Source: Coix lacryma-jobi var. lacryma-jobi (taxonomy: Eukaryota > Streptophyta > Magnoliopsida > Poales > Poaceae). From it: 64,000 nucleotides of DNA. The DNA lies in NCBI GenBank assembly GCA_009763385.1, contig CM019829.1, forward strand, positions 41,378,339-41,442,338, given 5' to 3'. The notes under the pieces were generated by a model. That model searched no databases and had not been told where the DNA came from. It worked only from the letters and a program-made list of their open reading frames with translations. The position numbers were made by a program, and so were the translations under genes. Shown here one piece after another: positions 33,234-44,123 of the stretch. Each line of letters starts with the position of its first letter. Position 1 is the stretch's first letter.

Positions 33234-33892
33234 CTACTGCATCAGTGTGCCGAGTATACCCAGATTGAGCTTCACAAACTCCTCATGCAACTCGGGTTGC
33301 TGCTCCTTGATCTCTAACACATAGCAGTAGACCTTCCTGCTCAGGGCATCTGCTACAACATTTGCCTTGCCCGGATGATAGTTGATACTCAGATCATAAT
33401 CTTTGATCAGCTCTAGCCATCTCCGTTGGCGAAGATTCAGATCTGGCTGGGTAAAAATATACTTCAAGCTCTTATGATCAGTGTATATCTCTGTCTTCTT
33501 GCCCATCAGATAGTGCCTCCAGATCTTCAGAGCATGAACAACAGCTGCCAACTCTAGATCATGTGTAGGGTAATTCAGCTCATGCTTCCTGAGCTGTCTC
33601 GAGGCATAAGCAATCACCCGACCTTCCTGCATAAGCACACATCCCAGACCCTGACGCGAAGCATCACAATACACAGTGAAGTTCTTCTGGACATCTGGCA
33701 TGACAAGAATAGAAGCAGAGGTCAATCTCGCTTTCAGCTCCTCGAAACCAGTCTGGCATTCAGGGGACCATATAAACTTGGCACCTTTCTCAGTCAGTCT
33801 CGTCATCGGCTTCACGATCTTGGAGAATCCTTCAATGAATCTGCGATAATATCCCCCCATACCGAGGAAACTCCGAATCTCAGTAACGCTCT
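33234..33892 (-). pseudogene. Element H RNase H
   Basis: Most of the domain is in one long frame (33980-33234). The RT connection segment S-F-L-G-M-G-G-Y-Y-R-R-F-I is followed by T-V-Y-C-D-A-S-R-Q-G-L-G-C-V-L-M, with the first catalytic Asp. Then come the E-L-A-A-V-V-H-A-L region with the catalytic Glu and I-Y-T-D-H-K-S-L-K-Y with the second Asp. A-N-V-V-A-D-A-L-S-R-K closes the domain. All catalytic residues are retained, but the frame upstream is shifted relative to the reverse transcriptase. Confidence 0.9.
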
Positions 33893-34715
33893 CAGGTACC
33901 TTCCAGTCCAAATATATCTTGGACCTTGCCTGGATCCACTGATACACCACTCTCTGAGATGATATGCCCCAAATATGCAACCTTCTTCAACCAGAACTCG
34001 CATTTGCTCAGCTTTGCATACAACCGATGCTCTCTGAGCTTCTGCAACACTAACCTCAGATGCTTCTCATGTTCTTCTTCATTCTTCGAGAATATCAGGA
34101 TATCATCCAGGAACACCACGACGAACAGATCTAAAAACTCCATGAAGACCTTGTTCATCAGATACATGAAGAAAGTTGGGCATTAGTCAAGCCGAAGGAC
34201 ATCACTGTGTACTCATATAGCCCATATCGAGTTACGAACGCCGTTTTCGGATATCAGCTTCACGAATCTTCAGCTGATTATAACCTGTTTGCAGGTCAAT
34301 CTTCGAGAACACATGAGCACCCTTCAACTGTGATCGAACAGATCATCAATGCGAGGAATCGGGTACTTGTTCTTGATGGTAGCTTCATTCAATGCGCGGT
34401 AATCAACGCACATCCGCAGGCCTCCATCCTTCTTCGGAACAAAGATCACAGGGGCTCCCACGGGGATGTACTAGGACGAATATGCCCTTTCTCTAACTGC
34501 TCTTGGATCTGCGTCTTCAGCTCGGCTAGCTTTTCGGCATCCATTCTATATGGTCGCCTGTATATAGGTGCAGTGCCAGGAACTAAATCAATAGAGAACT
34601 CAATCTCACGATCAGGTGGCATACCTGGCACTTTCTGGAAGACATCAGGGAACTCCTTAACAACTTGGATATCAGGTACCACGACTGCCTCATACACTCT
34701 GGCTGCCTTCATCAT
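33893..34715 (-). pseudogene. Element H reverse transcriptase
   Basis: The RT N-terminal segment (F-P-D-V-F, P-G-M-P-P-D-R-E-I-E-F, Y-R-R-P-Y-R-M) is in the frame ending at 34446. The middle fingers region is broken by a short insertion/deletion near 34450 and further shifts to 34190. The catalytic strand V-F-L-D-D-I-L-I-F-S lies near 34095-34120 in the frame 34167-33892, followed by L-Y-A-K-L-S-K-C-E-F and V-A-Y-L-G-H-I-I-S. The catalytic F-L-D-D is intact, yet the gene cannot be translated as one polypeptide. Confidence 0.9.
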
Positions 34716-36397
34716 CCTTGGCGGTGCCCTGATATAGAACCTCGGTGCCGTCTGGATGCTTCACCGTGATGGTCCGTTGAGCACAATCGATAATACCATG
34801 ATATTTGCTCAACCAGTCCATACCCAGAATAATATCCACCTCTTGCGACTCCAGGACGACGAGATGAGAAGGGAAGGCTACCCCCTATGAATAAGCTTAC
34901 ATTGGGGCATATATACTCTGTCAACATTTCTCCTCCAGGAGACTTGACTAGTAGCTTGCTTTTCAACGAAAGACTTAGGCAGGTTACATCTTGCTATGCA
35001 TGGTGTTGATATGAATGAATGCGATGCCCCAGAATCGAACAACACAGTAACAGGATATGCGTCAATGGAGAACGTACCAATCACCACATCGGGAGCCTCC
35101 TGAGCTGACTCCAGTGCCACATGGTTCACCTTCCCATGCCTGAAGTTCTGGCCACCATTCCTGTTCTGGTTCTGCTGTCGAGGTGCTGGTGGAGCCTGCT
35201 GCCTGGTCGGGCACTGGTTGGCCAAGTGCCCAAGCTGGTGGCATTGTAGCACGGACCAAGCTGACCTGCCCCCCTGTGCTGGGGGACGGGGCTGCTGCGG
35301 AGCTGGAAGACCCTGGCGAGTGCCTGAGCCTTGCGTGGCTGCTGCTTGCTGCTGAGTGGAGCCTGGTACTGTGGAGCTGGGTGCCTGTATGAGGAGCGGC
35401 TGCCGGGACTGGGACGGCGGTACTTTGCTGCTCTGGGGCTGCCTGAGCTGAGGCAGGTGGAGCGTGCTGGGATGGGCGGAGCTGCCGGAGGACTGTCCCT
35501 GGAACGTCATCTTCCTCTTGCGATCTGCATCGAGGTCCTTCCGTTCCTTCTCCACCGCGAAGGCACGGTCAACCAGCTTCTGAAATGAGGAATACTCATT
35601 TGAAGCTAGGGCATAGCGGAGTCCTGGGTTAAGCCCATGCCTGAAGCAGATAACAATTTCATTATTTATCAGGTAGCAAAAGGAATGAACAAGGTTATGG
35701 GAAGAATATATTAATATTAAAGAATGACAGAGATCTTGCCTGAAGCATTCCTGTTTCTTGTCATCTGTGTCCACGTCATCTGGGCGTAATGGGACAGCTG
35801 GCTGAACTGCGTGAGATACTCACGCACTGTCATCGCACCCTGCCTGAGATCCTGAAACTCTCGGCGCTTCACCCTGATCTCGCCGAAAGGGATGTACTGG
35901 TCGCGGAATGCCTTACGGAAATCCTCCCAAGTGATCGAGTTGGCGTCCGCATGAGCTGCAGTGTAGGCAGTCCACCAGTTCTTCGCCGGGCCCTGAAGCT
36001 GGTGCGCGGCGTAGAGGGCCTTATCAAGGTCCCCGACATGGGCAAGCTGCAACTTGCCTGTAATCGTCTCGAGCCAATCATCTACATCCATTGGCTCTAT
36101 GGCGTGATGGAACACTGGAGGGCGCATCGTCATGAAGCTCCTGAGAGTGTCATCATCCGGTCGGGTGGCTGTGCAGCTCCTCACCCCTGAGCACCCCTGA
36201 GCAGCCTGCGCCATCTGCTGCATGTGCTGCATCATTTGGGCCATGTTCTGCATCATCTGGTTCTGCACCTGGGCCATCTGGAGCGGGTCGTATGGAGGCG
36301 GAGGTGGAGGTGGATGGGGATGAGGCGGCTGGTTGCCACCTGCCCCGCTCCCGCCAGCGTTACCGGCGTTACCCGCACTGCTCCTGGTGTCAACCAT
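34716..36397 (-). pseudogene. Element H gag-protease, with probable intron-like insertion
   Basis: It starts at 36397 (M-V-D-T-R-S-S, then a Pro/His- and Met/Gln-rich N-terminus). The capsid domain carries V-D-D-W-L-E-T-I, G-P-A-K-N-W-W-T-A-Y and F-R-K-A-F-R-D-Q-Y-I-P. A one-base shift occurs near 35790. Then comes a 99-nt AT-rich in-frame insertion (35641-35739) inside the conserved block that continues G-L-N-P-G-L-R-Y-A-L. The zinc knuckle near 35210-35250 retains C-H-Q-L-G-H-L-A-N-Q-C but lacks its first Cys in the open frame. Protease D-S-G-A-S is at about 35023-35037. Beyond 34970 frames are shifted. Confidence 0.88.
35641..35739 (-). other. Intron-like 99-nt insertion in gag of H (GC-AG)
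   Basis: On the minus strand the segment starts GCAAGATC after CAG and ends CTGCTTCAG. It is about 70 percent A+T inside GC-rich gag and contains a possible branch point (CTGAT, about 30 nt from the 3' end). It is bounded by the 11-bp direct repeat TGCTTCAGGCA (35638-35648 and 35737-35747). Its length is a multiple of three with no stop in frame. Either a spliced intron or a non-spliced insertion. Confidence 0.6.
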
Positions 36398-36759
36398 CTG
36401 TTACATTTTCCAGGAGTAAGAGTGAGATATGATAAGTAGATATATAACAACCCTAATTTGGTTAATTAATTTGATTAGTAAAATATTAAACAAATGATGT
36501 CGCTGCAACCTGACGGTCGCAACACACCAACAATCATTACAAAGAACCCAAACATTACACATGCACAAGTACATGTCATTCAACGACCTACGAGATCACA
36601 TAATTATGGCGGGCTTCTTACGAGTTTGGAGGACCTACTTTTAAACAAAATTTGAATTTTCAGCAGAGATAGGCTACAGAAGTGGGAAAAGGGTCAGACT
36701 TTGTAAAAATAGTTTTGTAAATTCGACGACTGACTAGGGTATTGTCCTACGGTCAACAT
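36398..36759. other. Element H leader
   Basis: Non-coding sequence between PBS and gag start on the minus strand, AT-rich with short palindromes. No feature recognised. Confidence 0.6.
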
Positions 36760-36772
36760 GGCTCTGATACCA
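36760..36772 (-). other. Element H primer binding site
   Basis: The minus strand reads TGGTATCAGAGCC, complementary to the 3' end of initiator Met-tRNA, 3 nt from the LTR end. Canonical for chromoviruses and copia elements. Confidence 0.93.
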
Positions 36773-36775
36773 CTC

Positions 36776-39700
36776 TGTGACACCCCAATTTTAAGAACAA
36801 AATTGGAGCACAATATATGTATGCCAGGATCAATTTTCATACATATATCCACATCATAGTAAATATCAAAACAATGCTTTATTAATAATAGCGAACTTTA
36901 TTACAAGAATGACCCTCGGGTCTGAAAGAAAAGTACAGACTCTCATGAACTGACTCTAAGGTAAACTCTGACGAAGATGCGGAAGATCTAGACTCCACTC
37001 CACAGGAAGGTCGACCGGGGGTAGCGCCATCCTAGTACAGGTCGTCAGGGTCGTAGCCTCCGTCTTCTGGATACTCCCGCTCCTCGTACGCGTAGTCTCC
37101 AGCGTCTGGGTGGGGTAGCAGGGGGACAAAGAGGAAGGGTGAGTACATCGAAATGTACTCCGCAAGTGTAGGAAATATATGCTTATGAGGCTTATAACAA
37201 AGGTAGGCTGACTTTGTTTGACTCAAGCGCCTAAAGCGACACACCCTATTAATCCTATTAATCCTATGCACCTATTTACTAGGTTATAGCCACAGACACT
37301 GTAGAAAAGTAACAACACTCGGAGTCGCACCGAGCAAACCACACTCGGAATCACACCGAGCAACCAACACCTGAAGTCCATCAGGCACCCGCACCTGAAG
37401 TCCATCAGATGACCCGAACCCAAAACCAACCAGTAACCAACTAATCTCAAAGAAGTCCAGGCCGCTCGTGACCGTGAGCACGGCTGATATATCAGTTTTA
37501 CACTCTACAGAGGTTGCACATCGTTACCCATGAGTCGTGCAGATCCCGTCACGCTAAACACTGCCGAGGTGTATAGCAGGTTGCACTGCAAGGCCTTTAC
37601 AAAACTCCCTCCAAGTCCGTTTTACACGTTCACTAAGGTTTCACCGCTAACAGTGGATATACGCACCACTGCAGAAGCCTCCTCTTGTGCCACAAATCCG
37701 ACCCCGTGTAAACCCTCAACTTGGAGGCAATTAATTACTTGGCCAGGTCCAGCCCATCCAGATCTCATGGTTGCGCTGTCAAGCCGGGTTACATGCTCCG
37801 AGAACCAGGTCCTAGGGATCCAGGCAGGATAAATCTAGCACGAGCCCCGAACCAAAAACCAAATAAGAGCTGCCAAGTCCATGGCACAAAACCACCAATA
37901 CGGTTCCATCCTGCCGGATTTACCTAATAACCATGTTACTACAAAGTTACCATGTCCACATTCGTTTCATAGTTCATTAATCAAGATTATCAACATTTTA
38001 ACTCCCATCCCAATCATGACTGCAGGGATAAGCAAGACACCTACCCGAACATCGCAAAACAGGCGACAAGGATAATATAAACAAATTCTAGTAAACCCTA
38101 ACATGGGATTCAAATTAATGACAAGCATGCATCTACAAGATCTAACTACTCTAGTACCAAAAGTAAAATTAAGTAGGTGCAAGATGTTCAAGGACACTTG
38201 CCTTCGGACTGGGTCGAATCAATTGGGTCGCAAGGATGGTCTGGAGCGTCCTCGTACTCCGCACTCTCTGGCCCAATCAACATACATGGCACAATACAAC
38301 AAATAAAATAACAGTACACCAAATAGTATCAAAACAGTAAACTAATAGATCCACTGCATAGAGAACGGAATTATGAAACTAACGCAAGTTGAATGGGTCG
38401 AATCGGAGTTAAAATGAGCAAGTTATGAGCTTTTGAACGAGGGTGGCAAATCTGTAAATACGCTGAACCTATTTTCGGATTTTAAATCAATAAACAGAAA
38501 AGAAAAATGGCGGTTGGACCGGGCCTCGTTTTCATAGAAGTGCCGGGGTTAAAACGGAAGAAATCCAAGACTCAGTCAACAGGGGCCCTGGACTGCGGGT
38601 TGGTTTAGTGGAAAGACGAGGGCTTTTCTGCAAAACCAGCGGGGACGGCCCGCACGTGCTGGCGTCGATCGCCACGTGTCGGATTGTGATAGGTGCGGTG
38701 ATTCGGTGGACTGCGCCTCAATTCCTTGGAAACGCGAGGGCTAGAACGTAAGTGTACCGAGACTCAGAGAACAGTGCTCAAAGGACTGCGGGTTGATTCC
38801 CGCAAAGTGGAGGGGTTCTTTAGCAAAATAGCCAGGACGCGTGCGGCTGCCGACTGTGTGCTGCGTGGCGCCACGTGTCGAGGTGGGACTGGCCGGGTGT
38901 ACCACGCGGCATGTGGTCCGGTTGACGTGGCCACTGTGGACCGAGTCCATGCGTCGGTGCGCTCGGTCCATACCCCTTCGGGGTTGGATCTAATCCGCAC
39001 CGCCCAAGACAGATCGGACGGCTGGGAACGCAGTGGCTGGCGTGGCGGCGCTGTGCGCGGCGGCGGGGAGCAGAGGGCGGCGGCGCCATGACTACGGCTC
39101 GCCGGCGCTCTCGGGTCGAGCCCTAGAGACTAGTAGAGACCTAGGAGGCCGGTGGGAAAGGAAGCGGAGAAGATGGCGAGCTCACCGAGGGGTTTCGCAC
39201 GGCGGGAGGATGCTCGGGGAGACGTAAACGATGGCGGAGTCGGAGGACTGGTTCGGGATCCGGCGCGGTCGATGCCGTGGAGTTCCTGGCGCCAGTTCAC
39301 GCCGTGGTTGGTTCCCTTGGATGCCCCGTGTGTCTGCGATGCCAGGGAAGGGAAGAGCGATACCGGTGATGGCCTCTGCGGGGTGGAGTCGAGCTCTTGC
39401 CGAGCTCGGCAATGGCGGCGGTGTTTCGGTGAGATGCGAGAGAGGCCATGCGTGGAGGGGGTTTCCTCTTCTTGTAGGCAGAGGGGAAGGAGTAGGTGGC
39501 GGCGCGATACGATGCTGCGGATCGAGTCCGAGAGGCCCGGAGAGGTCGGTGTGGGGGCGAGCGTTGCGCGGGTAGGGCGGGGGGGGTGTTGGGCGAGCGG
39601 CGCCGCAGATTGGGAGGAGGGAGACGCCTGACAGGTGGGGGGCCACTGTCGGTGAGATGGGGAAGTCGGCCCACGTGGCAGTGGGAGAGGGCGAAGGGGG

Positions 39701-40291
39701 GCTCGGCAAGCGCTGCGGGCGGCCAGGGCCGCGTGCGCGGGCCGCGGGTGAGGCAGAGCGAGTGGCCCGACGGCGGCCCAGGGAGGCATGCGCGCGCGGG
39801 AAGGAGCTGGCCGGCCGGTTGGGGAGAAATGGGCCGCAGCGCGAGTGGGGAAAGGCGGGGCGCTGGGCCGGAATGAGAGAGGGAGAGGAAAGAGGCCCGA
39901 GCAGGTTTTCATTTTCTTTTCCTTTTTGTTTTCTTTTCAAACCTTTTTTTGCAAATTTATTTCAAATCCAAATCCAAATCTGTTTGAAATCAAAACAATC
40001 TTAAAGATTTTGGAAATATTTTACTCTGGGTTTTGCAAAAAAAACTTGAGTTTGCTTTGGTAGTAAAATTTTCATAAACCTTTTATTTGTTTATAAATAG
40101 AATAAATTCGTGACAGTCGCCCCTATACGGGTTTAAATAAATCATTTACCACACCATAAAATATGCAATGGCATGATGCAACATGAAAATGATAATAAAT
40201 TTTATTTTCTCTCCTCTAATAAAAACTAGCCAAACCTATTTAGTTCTAATTCCTTTAATAAAATTGGGGAAAATTAAATCAGGGTGTTACA
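36776..40291 (-). repeat. Element H 5' LTR
   Basis: 3,516 bp, partner of 28251-31744. Differences are scattered single bases and small indels, for example a GTGACAGTCG block near 40110 where the other LTR has a shorter variant. The hairpin copy is at 37141-37160. Confidence 0.95.
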
Positions 40292-40296
40292 CAAGC

Positions 40297-40905
40297 CTGG
40301 GTTTCTGTTCCCAGCAATACTTTTCCAAATTCATTTCTATTGAATCCCGTAGAGGGCAGATTCCAGCTCAGCAAGCATGAATCATCAAAGTTTAAATTCT
40401 TGCTGAACTGCTTCATGTTAAAGCATGTTTCTTCATTAAAAGCCCCGAAATTTTATGTGATTAGCATATTTGTCATTGTGGCCAGAAATTCCATTGTGAG
40501 GGGAAGGATTCCCTCCTCATTAACCTTCCATGCATCTTCCCATCCCAAGGTTCGAAAATATAGATAGAGAAACTCATTGTCCATACCAGTGCGACTTAGC
40601 AAGTCATCGTCGATGTGGTGGGTGTGAATGAACTCCCTCTCACTGAGGATGTTCCGGGCCTGCCGTTCCCGATCACTCGCCAGATGATATCATCGACGGA
40701 ATCCAGGAAGTAGATGGTCAGTCCAGCCTGGTGTGTGGGCGGAGAGTTCCGATCCACCGACATTTCGTTGGTGGATGGAGTACCCCTCCCGGCACTCTCC
40801 TCATCACTCCCGCAAAGCGAATGTGAGTGTTTGCCCTCGACGAACTTCCCTCACCCTTACTCTTCTCTTCTTCTTGCCGGTGAAGAAGTTCTTGAGAGGG
40901 CCCAT
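40297..40905 (-). pseudogene. Element G second ORF, N-terminal segment
   Basis: This continues the second ORF of G on the other side of H. The start codon is at 40905-40903 (the same M-G-P-L-K start as D), 81 nt downstream of a TATA box. The basic N-terminus and following segment are homologous to 11280-11891 of D, but with independent indels. The frame is broken at several points. It confirms that both family members share this gene and its upstream TATA. Confidence 0.65.
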
Positions 40906-40985
40906 GACCTCCTCGCTGGTGCTCGAGGTGGCTGGTGTTTTGTGTTTTTGAGTGAGGTGTAGGACCTTGCATGGGGTGTGGATAG

Positions 40986-40993
40986 TATTTATA
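40986..40993 (-). promoter_or_regulatory. Internal TATA box upstream of second ORF (G)
   Basis: Minus strand TATAAATA, same distance (about 80 nt) from the ATG as in D. Confidence 0.6.
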
Positions 40994-41029
40994 GGCTGAG
41001 GGTGGAAGGGGGAAGGCTGAAAGCTTCAC

Positions 41030-41620
41030 CCACCTGGCGGGCGCCACCAAAAAGTGGCGGGCGCCACCCCTACTTGCCCATTTATGTCTGCAACCACACA
41101 TGAGGTTTTCCCTCGTAATGTCCACTGAAATTCTAAGTGGGGAATAAGTGGTAGTGTCGGTGCAAAGTGTAAAGAGTGTAACCTCCTAAATGGAGTAAGT
41201 GGGCTGAAAATTTCAAAGACCACTTCTTCATCCTGGTCATACTTTATACAGGGATGGTGGAAAACTTACTCGGGTGCAGCTTCGTACAGAAATGTGGAAA
41301 TTGAGGTGGCGGGCGCTAGAAAAAGTGGCGGGCGCCACCCCTTTATGGGTAATTCCCACTCAAAGCCACTCCTTTCAATTTGTGCTCTCCTCATCACTCC
41401 TCGCCAGAATTTTTGGGTGGAGAAGAGTCCAAAAGATGGAGTGAAGTTGAAGAGAGGAGGAGACATGGGAGTGAATGAGTGCATTGAAAAGAGCAAGGCA
41501 TGGGTCTCCCCTGGTGTTATTTGAGTCTATGAGCTAGGATGATAGTCTACTTGATTGGCTAAGTGAAAAAGAGGCCTATAGGGTGGCGGGCGCCAGCATG
41601 GGGTGGCGGGAGCCACCCCT
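41030..41620 (-). promoter_or_regulatory. Palindrome-rich region upstream of internal TATA (G)
   Basis: Six copies or variants of GGTGGCG-GG-CGCCACC occur near 41034, 41053, 41304, 41324, 41582 and 41602, arranged as three close pairs. D has four at the homologous region. Non-coding. Confidence 0.6.
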
Positions 41621-41853
41621 AAGGCTGACCAAAACCCCCTAGGCTTCACCTAATCTCCCTACTAAGCATCTATTTTGCAGAAAATTAATTTGCTTAAGTA
41701 AAAACGAATTTAAATGGGGGATAAAGACTTACCTTAGCCTAACTTACCTTGGTTTAGCCGCTTTGGATTCCCGATTAGTGTCGCCTTCACGGTGGTTGTG
41801 GCTGAATTTTTCCTTCACTGCTTTGTTTAGCGGAGTGTCGGCACCGACGAACT

Positions 41854-42440
41854 TTGATGACGGGTGTTTTTTTCCGGTCGCGGTGTGAACTGGAATTTTT
41901 CCTCCTTTCCACTGATGTGGAGCTGAATTTCTCCAGCTCCTACATCAATGTGGCTTTTGCAGTGCTAAAAATGGTCGTCCCAAGATCAATGGTGTCCGGT
42001 GGTCGGGATTTATATCCAGTACCACAAAATCCACGGGAACAAAGAGATTTCGGATTTTCAATGGAATATTCTTTGCTATTCCCGTGGGATATCGGAGCGA
42101 TTGATCGGCTAGCTGCAGACACATAGAAGTAGGGGACAAGGTATGATGATTTAATTTATCATATATTACCTTAGGCATGACGCTGACGCTTGCTCCCAGA
42201 TCACAGAGTGCAATGCTTGAAGTGCGGCTCTCGCAATTGACAACACTCGATCGTTGGGTTTCCTGGGTCCTTCTTCTTTTCTGGAGTTGGTTTAAAATGA
42301 CTGCCCTGCAATCTTCGGATCAATTTAACCACATCCCTACTGGAATTGGTTTTCTTCTTCTTATTGAGCATGTCTCTCAAATATTTTGCATAAGTTGGAA
42401 CCTTCATAGCATCAATAAATGGCACATGTATATATAATTT
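41854..42440 (-). pseudogene. Element G aspartic protease
   Basis: Homologous to the protease of D. The active-site D-L-G-A-S is at 42188-42202, followed by M-P-K-V-I-Y-D-K-L. The C-terminal L-I-L-G-R-P-F-L is in the frame 42178-41945. The upstream linker has Y-A-K-Y-L-R-D-M-L-N-K-K. Indels split the N-terminal linker from the active-site segment and shift the frame after I-L-G-R-P-F. As in D, it is followed by a non-coding spacer rather than reverse transcriptase. Confidence 0.82.
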
Positions 42441-44003
42441 TTTGGATCACCTCGACGAATTTCTTGAATTGGTCGTCTTCCGTCGGATTTCTATTTCGAT
42501 CTGGAAAGGTAATACATGTGTATCATAAAATTCATGAGGAGCAGTTCGTACCTTGGATGAGGTTCAGCTGGCGTCTCCCCTTCTTTGTCTTTTTCAACAT
42601 TAACAATATTTTCTTTGCAGCAGAATTACTACTAGAAACTAAATAGGATGAGGTGGATCACGAGTGGATTTACCACCTCTCGTGGTTACAGCTTTTAATT
42701 CCTCATAGTAGTTAATTTGACATTTAATGCTATCTACTTTTTGCTCTAATCTCTTATTAAAATTAATTTGTTCCTTAAATGCTTCAGAAAAATTCCTTTT
42801 AACATTTTATCATGTTCAATTAATTTATTATTTATGCTATCATTAATTCTACCTTGATTAGAAACTAATTTTCCAATAGGAGAATTAAATAACGAGGTTT
42901 GAGGCATACCTTTATTATTCCATTGTTGGATCATTGGAATTGGAGGTTCTCCGTAGCCACAATTATTAAGAAGGGATTTTGCATCCTCTTTCTTAATTTC
43001 TCCTTGACCTTCACTTGACGAAGCGTCTCTTTGCTTGGCGTAGTACTCCATTGCAGCACGATCTCTCTTTCTCATTTATTCTTTGCTCTAGCAATTTTAC
43101 CAAGTTTGCAGGCTAACAGAATCAACTTGCTTAATTTCAGACATACCTCTAGCATGTTTTTCTGTCCATCCTTGATTCGCCACCATTGTCTCGATCATTT
43201 GGTTGCCTTCTACATAGTGAGAGAGAGGTATGCACCTCCGGCGGCAGCATCAATGTGTTGTCGAGATTCTTGCTGGAGTCCATGGTAGAAGCTCTGGATC
43301 AAGTACCAGTCTTGCATACCATGGTGAGGACAATCTTCAACTACTCTTGTAGTCTCTCCCAAGCTTGAGTGATTGTTTCTTCGTCTCCCTGTCCAAAGTT
43401 AGAATCTTGCTTCGGAAAAGAATAGTTCGATTATTATCGGGCAGAACTGTTTGAGGAATTGATCCGCGCATCTAACCCATGTCAGCAGGTGTCCAGAGTT
43501 GAAGAGGAACCACTGCTTCGCTTTTTCCACTAATGAAAATGGAAAAAGACGAAGTCTAATGTATCCTGGGAAACTCCCTGCACAGAGATTGTACTACATA
43601 TCTCCAGAAAATTCCGGAGATAAGCATTGGCATCCTCGGAAGGGTTGCCATTAAATGCAATAGCTTGAGCCATACGTATTAGGTGAGGTTTTTAGCTCAA
43701 AATCTACATTACTAGTAGAAGGTAACACTAGAATGTGAGCAAGAGTAGGCATGGAATACTCACGGAGTGTTTTGGTCGACGTCGATGTTGATGACGATGT
43801 CGGAGTTGATGTCGGCGTTGGTGTTGATCGATCGGTGGAGCAGCTTGGTTCGTCAGTCACTTTTGACTGGGATTCTTGTCTTGACGAACTCCTCTCGCAA
43901 AACTCCAGGTTCTTCCTCGGAGGAGTGAGATTAGCTCTCGCTCTCCTAAGAATGGCCTCGGGATCTCCTTGATAGTTGCTCGGAAGATTGAATCTGGCCA
44001 TGG
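42441..44003 (-). pseudogene. Element G gag
   Basis: It starts at about 44003 (M-A-R-F-N-L-P), and the first 120 codons stay open. A Ser/Thr-rich stretch of T-P-T-S-T repeats (about 43760-43830) is longer than in D, probably from expansion of a GAC/GTC-type trinucleotide repeat. The capsid domain (about 43560-43080) is homologous to that of D but has many single-base indels. A 109-codon frame 43075-42746 covers the C-terminal basic region. It cannot make a full Gag. Confidence 0.78.
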
Positions 44004-44097
44004 CTACTTGAACGATCAACGAACAATATATATATCCGCTAGAACTACGGGGGTTAACTCAATAGAAATCGCAAAGAATTAATTCTAGCCAATTGCT

Positions 44098-44115
44098 TCC
44101 CCGGCAACGGCGCCA
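44098..44115 (-). other. Element G primer binding site
   Basis: The minus strand reads TGGCGCCGTTGCCGGGGA. Two further degenerate copies lie inside the adjoining LTR at 73-bp intervals (near 44174-44188 and 44246-44261). Confidence 0.9.
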
Positions 44116-44123
44116 GAAATGCT

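Larger units (their letters stand above)
28251..40291 (-). mobile_element. Element H: Tekay/Del-type chromovirus (Ty3/gypsy)
   Basis: A full 12.0-kb element with target duplication CAAGC (28246-28250; 40292-40296). Ends are TGTGACACCCC and GGGTGTTACA. Minus-strand order: 5' LTR (36776-40291), PBS (36760-36772), gag-protease, reverse transcriptase, RNase H, integrase with C-terminal chromodomain-like segment, PPT (31745-31757), 3' LTR (28251-31744). The very long LTRs and the chromodomain place it in the Tekay/Del chromovirus lineage. LTRs are nearly identical, so it is among the youngest insertions here, yet the coding region already has several frameshifts. Confidence 0.93.

Noticed and set aside
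43751..43972. Plus-strand frame with D-V-D-V-D-D-D-V-G-V-D repeats, resembling an acidic protein.
   Set aside because: It is the antisense of the Ser/Thr-Pro repeat in the gag of G, a trinucleotide repeat product.
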